DNA from: Kuschelorhynchus macadamiae
Lineage: Eukaryota > Arthropoda > Insecta > Coleoptera > Curculionidae
DNA: 64,000 nt
Reading direction: 5' to 3'
NCBI GenBank assembly: GCA_030620095.1
Contig: JAUTXW010000588.1
Span: forward strand, 657,001-721,000
The notes under the pieces are model-generated. The model saw only the letters and a program-made list of their open reading frames with translations, was not told the origin of the DNA and made no database searches. The translations under genes were made by a program, and so were the position numbers. Of this stretch, positions 1-10,010 are shown piece after piece (the stretch's first letter is position 1; each line of letters opens with the position of its first letter).

Positions 1-467
<467 letters not shown>

Positions 468-530
<63 letters not shown>
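468..530. repeat. TA microsatellite, left flank of errantivirus
   Basis: A TA tract of about 60 bases ends directly at the LTR of the errantivirus-like element. The same tract resumes after the other LTR at 8327. The last four bases here (TATA, 527-530) match the first four after the element (8327-8330), which fits a 4-bp target duplication, although the repeat makes the length ambiguous. Confidence 0.95.
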
Positions 531-534
<4 letters not shown>

Positions 535-830
535 ATATTTACTTTTCCAAATTTCACTTTTTAAAAAAATATTTTATTAATACTTAAAAACACTACTTTA
601 TAATTTCAAAAATTAAACTAACATTCTAACAGCCTAAAATATCAACTGACTATTTATTTACAATTCAGAACAATTTATATTAATTTGAATGCTGATGCAG
701 CGTCTTCTATCCGTGCGAACTGCAACGGCTGGTTGCTGGCTCGGCATTCTCGGAGGTGTCGCAATTTCCTGTGCTCGATACCGTGTGACCGAAGGTCATC
801 ACCTGCACGTGGCTATCAGCGGATATAACA
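531..830 (-). repeat. 3' LTR of errantivirus-like element
   Basis: This 300-base direct repeat matches 8030-8326. Read on the minus strand it starts TGTTATAT and ends AATATAACA. It contains AATAAA-like signals in its AT-rich half, and a GC-richer half near the element interior. It differs from the other LTR by an extra A in a homopolymer, a 2-base indel and about three substitutions. Confidence 0.95.
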
Positions 831-840
831 ACTCCCCCTA
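831..840 (-). promoter_or_regulatory. polypurine tract
   Basis: On the minus strand this reads TAGGGGGAGT directly before the 3' LTR. A purine run here is where plus-strand DNA synthesis would be primed in a Ty3/gypsy element. It lies about 30 bases after the env stop codon. Confidence 0.8.
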
Positions 841-871
841 TAAAAGAAAAGTTGTTGCCTTGCAGCGACTT

Positions 872-2756
872 TTACAAGCCTTGGTGGAATTGAAGTTCTA
901 CTGCTTCTTCTATGGTCTCATCGGGATGGGCACTTGGTCTTCTTTTGGGCATCAAGTTCCTTATTCTTTGATGAACAGCGTCTCTGGACTTGGGAACTGG
1001 AGGTGCTGGTGGATTATCGTCGTTTGTAATTGCTATACCAATCCTGGGGTGTCTTTTACGTCGACATTTGCAGAGGATGTATGGAGTTACAAGTGCAACA
1101 ATAAGGGTAATAGTGAAAATTGTGAACCAATGAACATGTTTGGTCACAAAGGGTTCATTGATGAGATTGTTTAGTTCGTCAGAATACTGATTGAGTTTGT
1201 GTTGGGCAATATTTAGATCCTCAATATCAAGTTTATTGAGTTTGAGAGGTTTCAGATCTAGGATCTGAGACTTTTTGGGAAGATGAATGCAGCATTCGAA
1301 GGGTATTTTTACCGGGTGATTTTGGTATGTGACAGTTTTGTATTTGTCAATGGGGTATTTGGCGTGCACCCTTGTGCTTCCAATGAAGGCATTGCATTCC
1401 GGTTGTAATTTTAGTAATGAGTTCATGTTGATTACGTTGGTGACGATGTTTTTGCTTCCGCATTTCACTGTGATTGGCAAGGGGTCAGAAACTGTTATCA
1501 GCCAATACTTTTGGTTGAGTTCCTGCACGTTGTATTCCTTGGCTAGCAACACAGAAGTCTGGCAAGTTGCTGGTAGTCGTGTCTGTTGTTTCAGTAGCTG
1601 GGCCTCGCAGATGGAGTCGCTATCGATTGGGTACGGCAGGACATCAGAGCAGATCTTTGTATTGCTCTTCAGCTGTTTGCAGTTGTCCAAGTTTCGGAAT
1701 GATACGTACAATAATGAATCATCATCACGCGCAATGTATTTTTTAGTGGTTGGTAATATGTGGTGGAAGCCTGTTCGATTGTCCACGATCGGAATAGGGT
1801 ACAAGTGATAAAGGGTATAGGTTTCAGGTTCGGTTAGTGGGATTTTTAGTACAAAAATAATTTTTTGATCAGATTGGTATGCTTCTAATTCAATTATATC
1901 GAGGTATTCTGCTACATTTGATGAATAAGTAGGTAATGGTAAGTTGTTTTTTATTAAAGATCTAGAGATTTCTTGCAACGAGGTGATCATATCTTGTGGG
2001 GTTATAATTGAGCTATGGAGTATTTTTAAACGTGCGAACGTTATTGCATCCAAGATGTCATTGAGATAATCTTCTAAAAATGCATAGCTTTCCATTAGCG
2101 ATTCACATAAACTAATAGTCTTTATCTGCCCTTCATAAAAATCGATCGCGCTTGATATATTGTTGATTGAATTTTGAATATCTTTGATATTATTGTTAAA
2201 AGTTTCCTCGTCTATTTGTAGTTTGCGAATGGTAGTATTAAAAGTTTTAATTACAGATGTGGTAACGGAAATTTGGTTCTTTAAGAGGTTTTCGATTTGA
2301 TGTTCGTCCCGTGTTACTTTTTCTATGCAATCGTTGAAGTATTCTCCGTCCGAAGCGTCTAGATTACCTGTAATCGATTTCCATACAGTACCAATGCCAT
2401 TGAATATACCGCGTTTTGTCCTAAATTCGTAAGGTTTAGTGTCCGCGATTATTTCTCTGTATTTTTGATTAACGGCGTTGGCGAGTTGTTTTAGAAGACT
2501 AATGTGTGTTTGTACGTCTACTTTAGAGGCTAAAATTCTAGGTTCAGGTATTTCATATGTGTCTATTAGTTCGGAGAGAATTTTGTCGTTGTGTGAGATG
2601 GCTTCTTTTAAGGGTTTCAATTCTTTATAGACCAGAAGCGTCCATTTTTCGTTTGATATTTTGATGATACTTTCTTCATGGAAAAACAGTCCTACGGTAT
2701 TGTTTATTGGAGTAATGGTAAACTGGGATGTCACGGCTGACAGTATCCCGAAGAGT
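872..2756 (-). CDS. env: errantivirus envelope fusion protein (env), open throughout
   Basis: This frame encodes about 620 residues, counted from GTG at 2734, with no internal stop. It resembles the baculovirus F-like (LD130) envelope proteins of errantiviruses, which sit in the membrane and drive fusion. A furin-like RTKR is at residues 105-108, followed at once by a glycine-rich, hydrophobic fusion-peptide-like stretch starting GIFNGIGTVW. The ectodomain is mostly helical in character, with several cysteines. A single transmembrane segment lies at about residues 536-554, followed by a basic, proline-rich tail of about 60 residues. No ATG exists in frame upstream: the pol stop TAG lies in the same frame just before it. 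The start is therefore probably supplied by splicing to the acceptor at 2757-2763, and the feature is drawn from that site. Whether the protein is made or functional cannot be judged from sequence. Confidence 0.88.
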
Positions 2757-2763
2757 CTGAAAA
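2757..2763 (-). promoter_or_regulatory. putative splice acceptor for env mRNA
   Basis: The minus strand reads CTTTTCAG at the start of the env frame, a typical pyrimidine-AG acceptor. The next exon base would be 2756, entering the env frame after two codon bases. The leader donor at 7834-7839 supplies exactly that phase. Env splicing is established for gypsy-type errantiviruses; use of these particular sites is inferred. Confidence 0.65.
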
Positions 2764-2770
2764 GAATAGA

Positions 2771-3046
2771 CTAATCATAGAAAGGTTTTAGTCTATCAAA
2801 ATTTATTTTAGAATATTGGTTCGTAGATAAATTTTTGACTGTGGCGGAAGTTCCGAAGATTTCGGTTATTTCGAAAGGTCCGTTAAATTTGTTGTTAGCT
2901 TTAGTGACTATTTGGGATTCTTTCACGTAGTCTTTGGCTCCAATTTTATATTCGGTGGTGTTTCGTTTAACTGCGTTGTCAAATCGTATTTTAGATTTTT
3001 CTTTTTGTGCGTTTGTTGTTAAAGTCTCTGACATATTTTGTAATCA
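2771..3046 (-). pseudogene. integrase C-terminus, shifted out of the pol frame
   Basis: This frame continues integrase after the main pol ORF goes out of frame. It reads as a basic segment with KEKSKIRFDN, then YKIGAKDYV, then a GPFEI motif, and ends LKPFYD at a TAG stop. The order resembles the C-terminal DNA-binding region of Ty3/gypsy integrases. The frame opens only after a stop near 3047 and overlaps the end of the previous ORF, so one single-base indel between about 2991 and 3046 explains the break. As it stands, the integrase would lack this region. Env begins about 15 bases after the stop. Confidence 0.8.
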
Positions 3047-6035
3047 GTTGTTCTTGATTATAAAGGGTCTCGGGTGGACGACTAGATGTATGGCCGAAGA
3101 TGAGCTCATACGGTGTAAAACCATGTGTCTTATTTTTGGTATTATTGTAGCAAATAATGGCGTAAGGGAGAATATTGAATGGGTGTTCGTTTGGGTTTTC
3201 AGCTTTATGTACTCGGATCATTTCGGTCAGGGTCGCGTGAAATCGCTCAAGAGATCCATTTGACTGTGGATGACTGACGCTAGAAAATGTCAATTTTACG
3301 TCATAGAGTCCGCAAAGATCCTTCATTAAAGCGTTGTCGAATTCACAGCCATGGTCACAATGTATCCTTAAGGGGGTGCCGAAATGTTGGAAGAATAGTA
3401 GGAGTGTGCTCACGATTGTCGAGGCTTTTTTATCGGAAATGGGATAAGCTTGTGTGAACTTGGTCAGTTCATCCCTAATAGTGAGAGCGTAATTACTAAC
3501 AGGATATTCAAAAAGATCGATGTTAATCCTCTCGAATGGTGTTTTCGGGGTTTCGGTAATTACGAGGGGTGTACTGAGGTTTTTTCGACAAAATTTTACT
3601 TTTTGGCATATTTCGCACTTTTTGATTAAATTTTCGACATCTTTCGTTAATCCGGGCCAATTATATTTTTCCTTTATCCTTTTAATAGTTTCATTTATTC
3701 CGCGGTGAAGGTTGTTTCTTCCGGAATGATAGTGGTCTAGGATAATGGGGATTTGATCCTCATCAGGTGTTTTTACAATATTTTGGCATATTTTGAACTT
3801 AACGTCTAGGTCGGAAAGGATAAATGAAAGCATTTCCAAAATTGGGAGTTCTAAGTTATTTTCGACACAATACGGATGTTTTGCGTCAAAATTGTCTTTG
3901 CCAGTAAATAGGGCATAAAAGAGGTATTGGGCTACGATGTCGTTGTCAGATGGCAGAGGAATTATAAAATATTTCCGATCTTTCACGGTTTTGCTGGACA
4001 CAATGTTTATTTTGTTATTTACAAAGTGAAAGTTTTCCTCAAAAATATCTTCAATGATTTTAAGGTGGATGTCCTCTAATTTTGCTCGACGAAAGAATGT
4101 AATGATATTTTTATGACACTTGTCTAAAAGTTGGGAGTTTGATGATTCTATTTTGGAATAATCTATAATGGATTTAGTTTTATAGAGGTGTACAAAACGA
4201 TTATATTCCTCTGTTAGTTGTTCTGTGTCTGGTTCGTCTCCATTTTCGTTGTCTGATTGGAATGTTTCTTTGCTAGTTGACGGTCTGTTTCGTACGTCGT
4301 CTTTGTTAGAGGCAAATATTTGAAGTTTAGACTGGAGTTTTGCGCATTCTTGGAAATGGTTAATTTTAATCCGAGATAGCGCGTCGGCATTTTTATTAAT
4401 TTTCCCGGGTTTGTACTCGATTTTATAATCATACTCTTCGAGCTTAAGACGCCAACGAGCTAATCTGCTTCCTGGGTCTTTTATCGAGAACAACCACGTC
4501 AAGGGTCGATGGTCCGTAATGAGAATGAATTTTCTCCCAAAAAGGTAGGGGCGAAAGTGCTTTACGGCCCAAACGATTGCAAGTAATTCTTGTTCTATTG
4601 TCGAATATTTTGTTTCCGCACTACATAAGGTTCTAGACGCATACGCAATAGGGAGGTCTTTGCCTATTGGTCCTTGCGATAGAACAGCGCCAATGGCAAA
4701 CGCGCTTGCGTCCGTGGTTAGTAAGAATTGTTCTTGAAAATTTGGGTATATCAAAATTGGGTTAGAGATAAGGGCTTTTTTCAGTTCTTCGAAACTTGAT
4801 TTGCATTCAGGGTCGAATGAGAAAGGAGTGTCCTTTTTAAGAAGTTTGGTTAATGGTTTTGAGATTTTTGCAAAATTGGGAATAAATCGTCGATAATAGC
4901 CGGCCAGTCCCAAAAATGACTGAATGCCTTTAGAATTTTTTGGTTCGGAAAAATTGACGATACAATCTACTTTTGATGGGTTTGGTTTAACACCATTTTG
5001 GGTTATAAGATGTCCAAGGTAGGCGACTTCTTTTCTGAGAAATTCGCATTTATCGGGCTGAATTTTTAGATTGGCTTTTCTTAAACGTTTGAATACTTCT
5101 GTTATGCGAGAAATGTGTTCGTGGATTGTGGGAGAGTATATAATTATATCGTCCATGTATACTAGACAACGCTCATTCTGAATGCCAAGGAGAATGTTGT
5201 CCATAACCCTTTGAAAGGTGGACGGCGCATTTTTAAGGCCGAAGGGCATACGAATAAATTCGTAGTGACCATTTTCTACTGAAAAAGCAGTCTTTGGGAT
5301 GTTCTTAGGGTCGATTTCAATTTGGTGGAATCCGGAGGCAAGATCTAGGGTGGTAAAATATTCACACTTCCCTAGCTGGTCGAGGAGGTCAGATATGTTC
5401 GGTAAAGGATACTTATCGTCCACAGTAAGCTCATTAAGCTTGCGGTAGTCTATAACTACGCGCCATTTTTGCTTTCCCGAAGCGTCGAGCTTCTTTGGGA
5501 CAACCCAGACTGGTGAAGACCAGGGTGAGATAGACGGACGTATGATACCTTCGCCTAGCATTTTGTTAACTTGATTTTTTACTTCGTCCTTATGTATTTG
5601 TGGGTATCTGTACGATTTAGTAAAAACAGGACGAGCGTTGTTTGTTTCTATTGAGTGTTTTATTTCATTCGTGAAAGAAAGGGCGTCTCCTTCAAGGTAA
5701 AAAATATCAGAGAAATCTAAACAAACATTTGTCACAAGTTCTTTCTCTTCCTCATTTAAATGCTCGGTTCTTAATAAATTTTGTATTTGTGAGACTCTGT
5801 CGTGTTGACATTCTTTTAAATTTGGTTCGGTTATATTATAGACAGGTTCAGAGGTGTCGTTAATCGGGTCTAAGGTTATATCGGAGAAATCGATATTTTT
5901 TGGAATAGCGTTTGTATTTACAATCGAAGTGAAAAATTCACCGTGTTCGTTAACTCGCACTAAAGCATGTGGGAGCCTAACTTTGTCTTTTTCTTGCGCA
6001 ACTAACAAGGCATCATCATCGTTCCGTTCGGGCTT
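2991..6035 (-). pseudogene. pol: pol: reverse transcriptase, RNase H and integrase
   Basis: This is a long open frame (1005 residues counted from TTG at 6008) with the catalytic signatures intact. The reverse transcriptase has LDLASGFH near residues 221-228, a MPFGLKNAP block near 254-262 and YMDD at 284-287. RNase H has TTDAS (D433), EQELL (E474) and ITDHRPL (D499). The integrase has a zinc finger with histidines near 759-768 and CEICQ cysteines at 798 and 801, then the DDE core D831, D885 and E921, the last two separated by 35 residues. Together these copy genomic RNA and insert the DNA copy. The frame is cut from the protease upstream and from the integrase C-terminus downstream by one-base shifts. 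It lacks an ATG at its start, as expected for part of a polyprotein. Confidence 0.92.
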
Positions 6036-6651
6036 CTATTGAAATTTTGTTGCAATTATTATTTAACGTAAGATTTTCGATTTTTTGTTCACTATCTACT
6101 TTAAATAAAGGAATAGTTTTAAAATTGGTAACTAATTGCTTTGATTTTAAGTCTATCACACATTCGTAATGTTCTAAGAAATCTAAGCCCAAAATACCAT
6201 CGAAATCAATGTCTAAATTAAAAATATAGACTTTATGGGGGTTATTAGGAGCGAAAGGGACAAGGGTTGATTCGTTGATTGAAAGTTTTTGATTAGTAAT
6301 GCCTTGGATGGTCACGTTCTCTGGTGATCTATTTCGAAAATTCTGAACAGTACTTTCCTTAAAAATAGAAATTCCAGCTCCGGAATCTATAAGTAACTTA
6401 TATTTTTCAGTGGCATCTTTGATGTAATATAAGTTTTTAGAATTTACTGTGAGAAAGGGGCTTAAAGAAATGTCTGTTCGGGAAAGTTCAGATCGGGGTT
6501 CATGTCGTCCAAGTTCATTGTTTCGATTTGAGTTTGGATTTCTACTAGGGGATCTACTTCTGGGTAGTTTTGGTCCGGGGGCTGAGGGTTCACTGGGAGA
6601 GAAAGAAAATCCTGGTAATTTGTATGGCCTATCGGCTCTATTGGACACTGA
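6016..6651 (-). pseudogene. pol N-terminal part: retroviral aspartic protease
   Basis: The pol frame opens after a TGA at 6652-6654 and runs to a stop at 6016. After a low-complexity, arginine- and serine-rich stretch it carries the aspartic protease signature LLIDSGAG and, further on, DGILGLDFL, the usual second hydrophobic-glycine motif. The protease would process the Gag-Pol polyprotein. The frame stands at -1 relative to gag, and the two overlap from 6462 to 6651, so expression by -1 frameshifting is expected. The protease is split from reverse transcriptase by a one-base shift between about 6010 and 6035, just after a run of GAT repeats. Confidence 0.85.
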
Positions 6652-7678
6652 TCATAATCGTAATCTTGGTTGGGGTAGTTTTGTGGGTAGTCAAAATTTT
6701 GGTATTCATAATCATTATATGATGTTTCAATAGGATTAGAAGCTTGACCTTGCGAATAGTCGCTAGCGTTTACATGATATGTCCTTTGTTGATTAGGACG
6801 GAAATTAGAATTTTTATTAATTATCGGAGGGCGATATTGTGGTGGATTATTAAATTGTTGGGGCCTCTGCTGATTTTGCGAGAAGCCGCTTGCTTATTGT
6901 GGTCTAGATTGATTTTGGGAATAACTACTAGACTGCTGAGGGCTGTTTTGGGTTTGGTGTTGATACGGTCTTTGAAACCCTGAATTAAAATTATTTTGAA
7001 AATTTTGCCGTCCCGATTGGGGAGTGCGGCTCTGACTAGCAGAATGACCTGTGCGTCCGCAATTAAAGCATCGCATAGGTTGTGGCTGTGGCTTTCTAAT
7101 AGGTACAGTGGGTCTTGAGGGTTGATTCCTATCTTGTTTTTGGGTTTCAAAATATGACAACTGAAGTTCCCTTCTAATTCGAGAATGGGCTTCTAAAAGT
7201 TGACTGGATTTCCGGCACGAATAAGTTGGCCTAATCGAGGTTCAAGCCCTGTTAATAATGTATTTAGGGCCATAGTTTCTATAAGAGTACTTTGAGCTGT
7301 TTTTTGTTCAGTTGTAAGGTTAATTGCTTTTTGGATATTTGCATGCATTTTAGCATTTAATACCTGGAGGCGGTTAAAGAAAGTGAGTGGGGATTCATTG
7401 GATAATTGCTTAAGTCGTTGTAAATCTTGTATCAGGGAAGATAAATCGCGAGAATCTCCAAAATGTAGATTAAGTAATTGTTTTATTTCTAGGTAAGAAC
7501 CTGGATTTCTAGAACTAACGAGCTGTGCAGCTCTACCTCTAAGTTTGTTTTTTATATGAATAGCTAATAGAGTTTTTTGACTTGTAGTAGCCATATTGTA
7601 TGCACAATCACACGCATTTAAAAACGTTCCTAAAAAGATCTGATCACCTTCAAATTCGGGGATTAAAGGTTCTGTAAC
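6462..7678 (-). pseudogene. gag: gag, broken by a frameshift and a nonsense codon
   Basis: Gag can be followed on the minus strand from about 7678 to a stop at 6462. The first part (to about 7193) is a capsid-like helical domain with repeated leucine motifs. A one-base shift near 7195-7215 moves the reading into another frame. That frame has a zinc-knuckle-like RCFNCGRTGHSASQS, in which the last cysteine of CX2CX4HX4C is replaced by serine, and then a glutamine- and asparagine-rich tail. A TAA at 6894-6896 interrupts the tail. The same frame then continues to 6462 with a tyrosine- and asparagine-rich segment. No ATG is seen in frame before 7594: a TAA at 7679-7681 precedes the capsid-like start, so the original initiator is lost or lies in a shifted frame. 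Confidence 0.85.
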
Positions 7679-7833
7679 TTATTTAATAGTGAAAAATCGA
7701 GTGAAAAATATTTAATTCTTGATATTCAAATTCTTAAAATCAATAAGAAATATCGGGAAAAATATTTGGAAAATCGAACAGTTTCAATAAGTAAATACCA
7801 CAATAAAATAAACAATAACGAGATGATTCATTA

Positions 7834-7856
7834 ACTTACAGCAGGATTATTTGCAT
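7834..7856 (-). promoter_or_regulatory. leader ATG and strong splice donor
   Basis: On the minus strand an ATG at 7856-7854 is followed 17 bases later by GTAAGT (7839-7834), a consensus donor. Unspliced, the ATG opens only a short peptide ending in TAA. Joined to the acceptor at 2757, the exon keeps frame into env and would supply an initiator and a hydrophobic signal-peptide-like segment. The phase match is seen in the sequence; use of the sites is inferred. Confidence 0.65.
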
Positions 7857-8008
7857 CGTCGTGTTCTTAGCGTAGACTACCAGGGGCTTCACCGGGTGTT
7901 CCTTCCGTAGTTTTGCCAAGTGAGAGCGATTCGTCCTTCTTCTGTTTAGGGATTGGAATCCGCCGCTACCAGTTAGAAAACACTCTTGTTCTGACAGCGT
8001 TAGACAGA

Positions 8009-8027
8009 TCCTACCACGACTGCGCCA
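8009..8027 (-). promoter_or_regulatory. primer-binding site, tRNA-Ser-like
   Basis: Two bases inside the 5' LTR the minus strand reads TGGCGCAGTCGTGGTAGGAT. This closely follows the complement of a tRNA-Ser 3' end, with a small difference after the first eight bases. Primer tRNA-Ser is known for the 17.6/297 errantiviruses, which supports the family assignment. Confidence 0.75.
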
Positions 8028-8029
8028 AT

Positions 8030-8322
8030 TGTTATATTCACTTTTCCAAATATCACTTTTTAAAAAATATTTTATTAATACTTAAAAACTACTTTATAAT
8101 TTCAAAAATTAAACTAACATTCTAACAGCCTAAAATATCAACTGACTATTTATTTACAATTCAGAACAATTTATATTAATTTGAATGCTGATGCAGCGTC
8201 TTCTATCCGTGCGAACTGCAACGGCTGGTTGCTGGCTCGGCATTCTCGGAGGTGTCGCAATTTCCTGTGCTCGATACCGTGTGACCGAAGGTCATCACCT
8301 GCACGTGGCTATCAGCGGACAT

Positions 8323-8326
<4 letters not shown>
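8030..8326 (-). repeat. 5' LTR of errantivirus-like element
   Basis: This is the second copy of the 300-base LTR, with the same TG...CA ends. As the 5' LTR on the minus strand it would hold the promoter. It abuts the TA microsatellite on its outer side and the tRNA-Ser-like primer site on its inner side. Confidence 0.95.

Positions 8327-8376
<50 letters not shown>
8327..8376. repeat. TA microsatellite, right flank of errantivirus
   Basis: The TA tract resumes directly after the LTR, showing that the element landed inside a longer TA microsatellite. Confidence 0.95.
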
Positions 8377-8377
<1 letters not shown>

Positions 8378-9130
8378 CTGTAATCGTGAAAAAATCACTC
8401 TCTCAGGTTCTTACACATATTCACGTTTTATGGTCCCTAGATGGAAAAACATATTTTCTCAATTCCGTAGGTTGTCATTGTCGGTCTATCTGTATAATCA
8501 ATGTCAATAACTTCTTATCTCACTGACTTAAAATTCTGGTCTAAATTAAGGATCAAAAGGGGGATGAAATGGTGACACTTTGGTAAAAATGAAATATGTC
8601 GGCCTAGTGAAATCTTAAATAAATTGTTACTAAAAAACTACTTCTCCAAATTACCTGAAAATTTTCTCGAAAATGAAGTATTACGTAGAAATCAACTGGT
8701 AAAGTTTTGGTACGAAAACCAGATGGTGAAACAAAATAGCGGTTTAAGCGGTTTAATAAAATATTAAAAAAATCAGCGGGAAAAACTAATTAATAGATGG
8801 ATTTCTTTGAAAGAATTAATTGTGTTATAGAGATGATATTGCGACCAAATAAAATGTTTGTAATCGTGAAACGTATCCCTCTCCAAGGTTTTACATAGTT
8901 TCAAATTTTAGCGTTTTTAGATGGCCAAAAACATGTTTTCTCAATTCCGTCGGTCTGTCTGTCCGTCAATTTGGGGCATAGCTAAAAAACACTTACCCGA
9001 TTAACTTCAAATTTTGGTCAAAAATTAAAGGTCTTATTGGGATGACCTGAATGTGAATGTGGCGGAACAAAATAGCTGCCTTGTGAAATGTTGAAAAAGT
9101 TGGCTCTAAAAATGTGTGTGTATGGTACTA
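8377..9130 (+). repeat. ATGGCGG/TCTGTC interspersed repeat, copy 1
   Basis: Two successive headers read roughly: a tract ending in CTCAATTCCGT, a TCTGTCTGTC-like run, then AAAAACTACTTACCC and CAAATTTTGGTCAAAAATTAA. Each is followed by units ending near GGCGGAACAAAATAGC. Related copies lie at 9760-10010, 19330-20020 (inverted) and 51590-52780. No coding frame survives. The family is not one I can name. Confidence 0.75.
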
Positions 9131-9759
9131 AATGATTATATGCGGAAATAAATTGGATACATTTCATTTTCCTATTTTGAGATTCTGATTAAAAATTCTC
9201 ATAAGAAGCCTCAGTTTTCTGAATGATATGCTTTTAAAAAGTGTCAGGTATATTTAGCAAAATACATAATAGCATGCATTCCTTTGTTAATCATTAAGAA
9301 ATGAAATTTCTTAATGGTTAATAAAAGTTAAATAATTAGTGAAAAGTATTTACTTTATTAAAAATACATTTACTTATATACTAGAAATGTATCGTTTTAA
9401 TCTATAATGGCCGGTAAGTCATTGCCATTAGTGACTCATTTTATATTATTAGTAATGAACAACCAAAAGCCACCCTACAAGTAAGATTTTTGTTAGTAGC
9501 CTAGGCAGTTTTGCCCAACTTACAGAGGCGTATCATTTTGTTACCCAATCGGAGCATTGGTTTTAATTACTGTGATAACCAAAAGAAATTATCTGGCTGA
9601 TAATGAATAAATATGAAGAACTTTAATTAAAAACAATTTATAAATTTTATAATATAAATTTATTTTTTAGAAATTATTTTTTAGGGTTCTGTGGTTAAGC
9701 TACCTAATTGTCTAGTCTGTATATGAGTACATCAACAATAAAATTTAAAATTTGTGGTA
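9131..9759. other. AT-rich stretch without recognisable feature
   Basis: No supported gene or repeat. A short TTAATNATTAAGAAAT-like inverted pair near 9285-9320 is too short to interpret. Confidence 0.4.
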
Positions 9760-10010
9760 TGGTATGTAAAATAGCTTTATTGCCTCCTTCCTTCAAGGGT
9801 CCCTAGATTCCAAAAATCATGTTTCATCTATTATGTCTGCATAGTAACTAACTAACTAAAAAACTACGTCTCGGCTTAGCTTCAAAAAATATATCAAAGA
9901 CTTTTAGTCTTGTGGGGATGACATGGTAATATTTTAGTAAAAATCTAGTATGGCAGAATAAAATGGCGGCCTAGTAAAATAAATTTTAATAAAAACGTGT
10001 TTCTTATAAA
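9760..10010 (+). repeat. ATGGCGG/TCTGTC interspersed repeat, copy 2
   Basis: A shorter, more diverged copy. It has GGTCCCTAGAT, a reduced TCTGC header, ACTAAAAAACTAC, GGGGATGACATGGTAATATTTT and AAAATGGCGGCC in the same order as the copies at 8377 and 51590. Confidence 0.7.

Larger units (their letters stand above)
531..8326 (-). mobile_element. full-length errantivirus-like Ty3/gypsy LTR retrotransposon
   Basis: This is a 7.8-kb minus-strand element with two near-identical LTRs (531-830 and 8030-8326), each with TG...CA ends. Next to the right LTR is a primer-binding site resembling the 3' end of tRNA-Ser, and next to the left LTR is a purine tract. Between them, in retroviral order, are gag, protease, reverse transcriptase, RNase H, integrase and an env with a furin-like site and a transmembrane segment. 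This layout matches the insect errantiviruses of the 17.6/297/gypsy group, which favour TATA-like targets; here the target is a TA microsatellite. The LTRs differ by about three substitutions and two small indels by eye, suggesting a recent insertion. Gag has a frameshift and a nonsense codon, and pol has two frameshifts, so this copy is probably not autonomous. Env is open throughout. Confidence 0.95.

Noticed and set aside
689..1808. Plus-strand open frames across the LTR and env region
   Set aside because: They are antisense shadows of the LTR and of the long minus-strand env frame, with no domain of their own.
8185..8526. 113-residue plus-strand frame from the right LTR
   Set aside because: It reads the LTR and then a TA microsatellite (repeated Ile-Tyr), so it is not a gene.
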